Shown one piece after another: positions 6,773-8,910 of a stretch of DNA of 8,910 bases (its first letter is position 1; the number at the start of each line of letters is the position of its first letter). Below the pieces are notes generated by a model. It did no database searches and was not told the DNA's origin. It saw only the letters and a program-made list of their open reading frames with translations. The translations under genes and the position numbers were made by a program. The stretch lies in NCBI GenBank assembly GCA_002707655.1, contig PANO01000064.1, forward strand, positions 1-8,910, written 5' to 3'. This stretch comes from Deltaproteobacteria bacterium (lineage in GTDB: Bacteria; SAR324; NAC60-12).

Positions 6773-6785
6773 CACTACGTTAGTG
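6773..6785. promoter_or_regulatory. Small palindrome next to the right repeat copy
   Basis: CACTA-CGT-TAGTG is an interrupted palindrome with outer ACT (6768-6770) and AGT (6788-6790) also pairing. It ends 7 nt before the right repeat begins and has no counterpart upstream of the left copy. It could be an operator, part of a terminator, or a trace of the insertion boundary. Confidence 0.2.
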
Positions 6786-6792
6786 TCAGTCA

Positions 6793-6929
6793 AGTCAACG
6801 AAAGCAACAGAACCCTGCAGTTCTGGGAGGGCACTTCGGTCGTTTTGCTGAAAAGCTTTAACAATCGCGCAAATTCCGGTACAAATTTAAGTGTCACAAT
6901 GAACCCCAACCGAAAGGAAACCATGCCGA
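6793..6929 (+). repeat. 137-bp direct repeat, right copy (functional leader of the EthD-like gene)
   Basis: This copy has the same layout as the left one: hairpin at 6835-6852, promoter-like pair, ribosome-binding site and start codon. Here the ATG at 6923 opens a real gene. The repeat ends within the third codon of that gene. Since this copy is attached to an intact gene, it is probably the one in functional use for the barrel genes. Confidence 0.9.
6858..6885 (+). promoter_or_regulatory. Candidate promoter of the two barrel genes
   Basis: TTAACA (6858-6863) and TACAAA (6880-6885) lie 16 bp apart and match the -35 and -10 consensus at five and four of six positions. Transcription would start near 6892, giving a leader of about 30 nt that contains the AAAGGAA ribosome-binding site. 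The element is kept in the left repeat copy, including the spacing. Confidence 0.45.
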
Positions 6930-7270
6930 TTGCGTCAAAATACCTACTTTTTGTTTCAATGGATGTCGAAGCAGACAAGCTCGCGCTGTTCCACGAAGTC
7001 TATAACGAGGAGCACATCCCCAATCTGCTGACGGTTCCGGGGGTCAACTCGGTTGCACGGGTCGAAGGTGAGGATTTCGCCGTCAGCATTGGCGGCGAGC
7101 GTAAGGAGATTGCTCACAGCGGGCCGGCCTACACCGCGATTTACGAACTAGACGACCCGTCTGTGCTCACAAGCGCAGCATGGGCGACGGCCGTGGAATT
7201 GGGCCGTTGGGCCGCCGAAGTGCGCCCCTACACCTCCAACCGCCGTCACACCCTGCACAAAGTCAGCTGA
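6923..7270 (+). CDS. EthD/DUF4286-like small dimeric alpha+beta barrel protein
   Basis: This 115-residue protein has a beta-alpha-beta-beta-alpha-beta pattern. It opens with strand KYLLFVSMDV (6-15), then a helix with the family-like stretch YNEEHIPNLLTVPGV at 27-41, strand SVARVE, strand YTAIYELDD (70-78) and a C-terminal helix. The arrangement, with the E-H-I-P turn, is that of EthD/DUF4286-type ferredoxin-like proteins. These usually dimerise and bind or help convert small organic compounds; a specific reaction cannot be assigned. I placed the start at 6923 because GAAAGGAAACC directly precedes it and the fold begins just after. In-frame upstream starts within the repeat (for example 6899) would add a tail of no recognisable character. 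The ABM-like gene follows after 18 nt on the same strand. The product shares no obvious sequence with the CoA enzymes further left. Confidence 0.65.
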   Translation: MPIASKYLLFVSMDVEADKLALFHEVYNEEHIPNLLTVPGVNSVARVEGEDFAVSIGGERKEIAHSGPAYTAIYELDDPSVLTSAAWATAVELGRWAAEVRPYTSNRRHTLHKVS

Positions 7271-7288
7271 CCAATTTTCAAACCTATC

Positions 7289-7606
7289 ATGAGTTACGTC
7301 GTTCACGTCACTGCGGTGGTCGAAGGAGACACCGATCAGATCGAAGCCCTGATGAATGAATACCGCTACAACTGTCTGGCGAACCAACCCGGTATGGAGC
7401 AGTTTTTCATTTGTCGGCATTTGGAGCAGGACAATGTGTTCCTCTACACCCAAATTTTCAAGGATGCCGAAGCCCACAAGGCACACATGGAGGGAGGCGA
7501 CCCGCAGTGGTTTTTTGGACAGATGGAGGAGAGCAGCTTCCGTTTTCAGGGCCGTTGGGTCGCAGGTCAGGAAATTGACTCGTCAGCAGGGCAAATCTTG
7601 AACTGA
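7289..7606 (+). CDS. Antibiotic-biosynthesis-monooxygenase (ABM)-like small barrel protein
   Basis: This 105-residue protein has a ferredoxin-like ABM layout. Strand YVVHVTAVVEGD lies at about residues 3-14, then a helix to about 32, then NQPGMEQFFICRHLEQ (32-47) with the glycine turn and second strand common to ABM proteins, strand NVFLYTQIFKD, and the helix A-H-K-A-H-M at 62-67. Known relatives include cofactor-less monooxygenases and heme-degrading or aldehyde-oxidising small enzymes, but many have no proven activity. It lies 18 nt after the EthD-like gene, and the two probably share the promoter in the right repeat copy. The two proteins could form similar or mixed dimers. No clear Shine-Dalgarno sequence precedes the ATG, so coupling to the upstream gene is plausible. 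Its stop is 18 nt from that of the convergent PhnD-like gene. Confidence 0.65.
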   Translation: MSYVVHVTAVVEGDTDQIEALMNEYRYNCLANQPGMEQFFICRHLEQDNVFLYTQIFKDAEAHKAHMEGGDPQWFFGQMEESSFRFQGRWVAGQEIDSSAGQILN

Positions 7607-7624
7607 TGTCAGGCTACGGCGCCC

Positions 7625-8383
7625 TCAACTCACCGCCAAGTAATCCTGCTTGGGAATCCGGACAAAGCCCGCAAGGCCAAGGGCTTCACGGGTCAAGGCA
7701 TCCAGTGCCGCGATGCCCTCCGCAACCGCCTCGGCCAGCATTTCAGCATCCTTCCCCAGCGCCGTGATCAATGGCAACCCCGGCGTCGGTTCCGTTTTTC
7801 CAACGATCCGGAGTTTCCCAACCTCCAGCTCAAATTTTTCGGCCAAACGCCAACTCACAGCGTCAATCGCGGCAAGGTCCGCCTCTCCATTTGCAACGGC
7901 ACGAATCGAGCCCCGATGCCCTCCGGTTTTCAATTCCGCAGCAAAAAAACATCCGTTGTTCAGCAATGGGGCCAGCATCCGTAGCGGTGCGGCGTAGCCC
8001 GATTCGGAATGGTGGGCATTGAACGCGAAGGTCGCTCCATGAAACGCCTCCAGTGAAGTGCGGAAATCCTTGGTACGGACCACCAGCACACTACAATAAT
8101 AGCCGCTTGGACAGTCGGTCAGTGCGTAATCCGGAGTGCCAACCAACTCTACTTTTTCGTGCAACCCAAGGCGGTACGGCATCCCGCAAGTCTGGCTGAG
8201 CAGCAAATCTGGATGCACCCATTCCTCGCCCTTTGAGAAAGTGCGGTCCAACTGCTCCGGCGCGTTCAGTCCTTTGGTGCGGATGGCCTCACGGAGTGCC
8301 TTCCAAAGCCGATCTGTTGACGGGCGCAATTCCGGCCAGTCGTACATGGGCAGCGTGGCGATGGCTTGCCCCACTCGTGTCAT
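7625..8383 (-). CDS. PhnD-superfamily phosphate/phosphonate-binding-like protein without signal peptide
   Basis: This 252-residue protein resembles periplasmic phosphate/phosphite/phosphonate binding proteins (PhnD superfamily, type II binding fold). Visible markers are SQTCGMPY (63-70), the FNAHHSESGY block (121-130) that aligns with the N-x-x-S-x-S-G-Y ligand loop of the family, GGHRGSI (154-160) and GEADLAAIDAVSW (166-178). The N-terminus MTRVGQAIATLPMYDW enters the first strand directly. There is no signal peptide or lipobox, so a cytoplasmic location is likely, which is unusual for a transport-linked binding protein. No ABC permease or ATPase gene is nearby. I chose the ATG at 8383 because it overlaps the TPR gene stop as ATGA; a GTG at 8404 is an alternative. 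It may sense or bind a small anion rather than import it. The family call is good; ligand and role are unknown. Confidence 0.7.
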   Translation of the reverse strand: MTRVGQAIATLPMYDWPELRPSTDRLWKALREAIRTKGLNAPEQLDRTFSKGEEWVHPDLLLSQTCGMPYRLGLHEKVELVGTPDYALTDCPSGYYCSVLVVRTKDFRTSLEAFHGATFAFNAHHSESGYAAPLRMLAPLLNNGCFFAAELKTGGHRGSIRAVANGEADLAAIDAVSWRLAEKFELEVGKLRIVGKTEPTPGLPLITALGKDAEMLAEAVAEGIAALDALTREALGLAGFVRIPKQDYLAVS

Positions 8384-8910
8384 ACCTGCGTTCGGCAGCA
8401 GCACGAGGCTGCAATCGTCACATCCGTGTCTTGCAGGGCACGGTTAAGTCGTTGCTGCATCGCTTTGGCTTGTTCTGATTTTCCTGTGCGCCGCAGGCAT
8501 TCGACGTAGCCGTGCAGGCTCCAGACGTTGTCCGGATGCTGCGAGGGACGGCTGAGGGTGTCCTCCAAACCAAGATCGGCACGATAGACCTGTTCAGCCT
8601 CCTCAATTCGATCTTGCTCCAGCAACAGTGCCGCCAGTGCATGACGCGGCGGATGCATCCATGCCCAGGGTTCGGTGTAATACAGGTGGTCGTCCAGTTC
8701 TACAGCCGCTCGTAGGTGTCCAAACGCGGCCTCGAAATTTCCCTTTCGGTACTCCAACTCCCCCAGTAACATCTCTAAACCAACTGCTAAAATGTCATCC
8801 GCTTGGTTGTTGAAGAACAGTCGATTTTCTGGAATCCTCCGCCGTGCTTGCTCGAAGCGCACCAACTCCGCCTCGGCCTCCACGATCTGTCCCAAGGCGG
8901 AGTGAGCGAC
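8380..8910 (-). CDS. TPR-repeat protein, C-terminal part (cut by window edge)
   Basis: The reading frame stays open to the right edge, so only the last 176 codons are seen and the true start lies outside. The product has tetratricopeptide-type helical repeats. One covers LGELEYRKGNFEAAFGHLRAAVELD, followed by WAWMHPPRHALAALLLEQ and EEAEQVYRADL, then DNVWSLHGYVECLRRTGKSEQAKAM. The tail has the form TIAASCCC, close to the A-S-C-x-C ending common in a widespread bacterial family of long TPR proteins. Such proteins are scaffolds for protein contacts. A TTG at 8895 could serve as a start, but the family is normally much longer, so I treat this as partial. It overlaps the PhnD-like gene by four bases (ATGA), implying that the two products are made together. 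Confidence 0.7.
   Translation of the reverse strand, partial: VAHSALGQIVEAEAELVRFEQARRRIPENRLFFNNQADDILAVGLEMLLGELEYRKGNFEAAFGHLRAAVELDDHLYYTEPWAWMHPPRHALAALLLEQDRIEEAEQVYRADLGLEDTLSRPSQHPDNVWSLHGYVECLRRTGKSEQAKAMQQRLNRALQDTDVTIAASCCCRTQV

Noticed and set aside
6845..6922. N-terminal extension of the EthD-like protein into the repeat
   Set aside because: The ribosome-binding site GAAAGGAAACC and the start of the fold both point to the ATG at 6923. The predicted promoter would also start transcription downstream of 6845.
5517..6929. Reading the 137-bp repeats as insertion-sequence ends
   Set aside because: The repeats are direct rather than inverted, contain promoter and start signals, and enclose no transposase.
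7625..8383. Calling the binding protein gene phnD and the area a phosphonate transporter
   Set aside because: There is no signal peptide and no permease or ATPase gene, so a transport role is not supported.

Overview
The window looks like chromosomal DNA from a Gram-negative heterotrophic bacterium of moderate GC content. It has tightly packed genes, a periplasm-directed lytic transglycosylase and DUF350-type and MFS membrane proteins. I cannot name the phylum from sequence alone. Several genes (1579, 7289) lack a clear Shine-Dalgarno sequence, while others (5351, 5811, 6923) have one. I see no rRNA, tRNA, CRISPR array, transposase or integrase.

Left part (152-3108, + strand): a two-gene unit closely resembling sauS-sauT of sulfoacetate catabolism. 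It encodes a CoA-acylating (sulfo)acetaldehyde dehydrogenase and an AMP-forming acyl-CoA ligase. Together they would activate a short carboxylic acid, probably sulfoacetate, to its CoA thioester and reduce this to the aldehyde. The enzyme expected to use the aldehyde (Xsc, or a reductase) and a SauR-type regulator are not in the window.

Second part (5351-3121, - strand, convergent with the first): a phytanoyl-CoA-dioxygenase-family Fe(II)/2-oxoglutarate oxygenase with complete metal and co-substrate residues. It is translationally coupled through a TTGA overlap to a 12-TM MFS transporter. This pair is a plausible uptake and oxidative entry route beside the CoA-ligase/dehydrogenase pair, but the link is only positional.

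Third part (5352-6922): a mosaic region. A 137-bp direct repeat (5517-5653 and 6793-6929, about 92% identical, no gaps) carries a promoter-like element, a ribosome-binding site and a start codon. The right copy starts a small EthD/DUF4286-like barrel gene. The left copy leads into an AT-richer two-gene cassette: a DUF350 small membrane protein and a secreted SLT-type lytic transglycosylase, joined by a TGATG overlap. The cassette appears to sit between two copies of the same promoter/start region.

Right part (6923-7606, + strand; 8910-7625, - strand): two consecutive small ferredoxin-like (dimeric alpha+beta barrel) proteins. They are convergent with a TPR protein (cut by the window edge) coupled by an ATGA overlap to a PhnD-superfamily binding protein that has no signal peptide.

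The most unusual items are the promoter-bearing direct repeat around the DUF350-transglycosylase cassette, the possible new organic-acid or sulfonate module formed by sauST plus oxygenase plus transporter, the cytosolic PhnD-like/TPR pair, and a strong excess of the palindrome TCCGGA outside the cassette.
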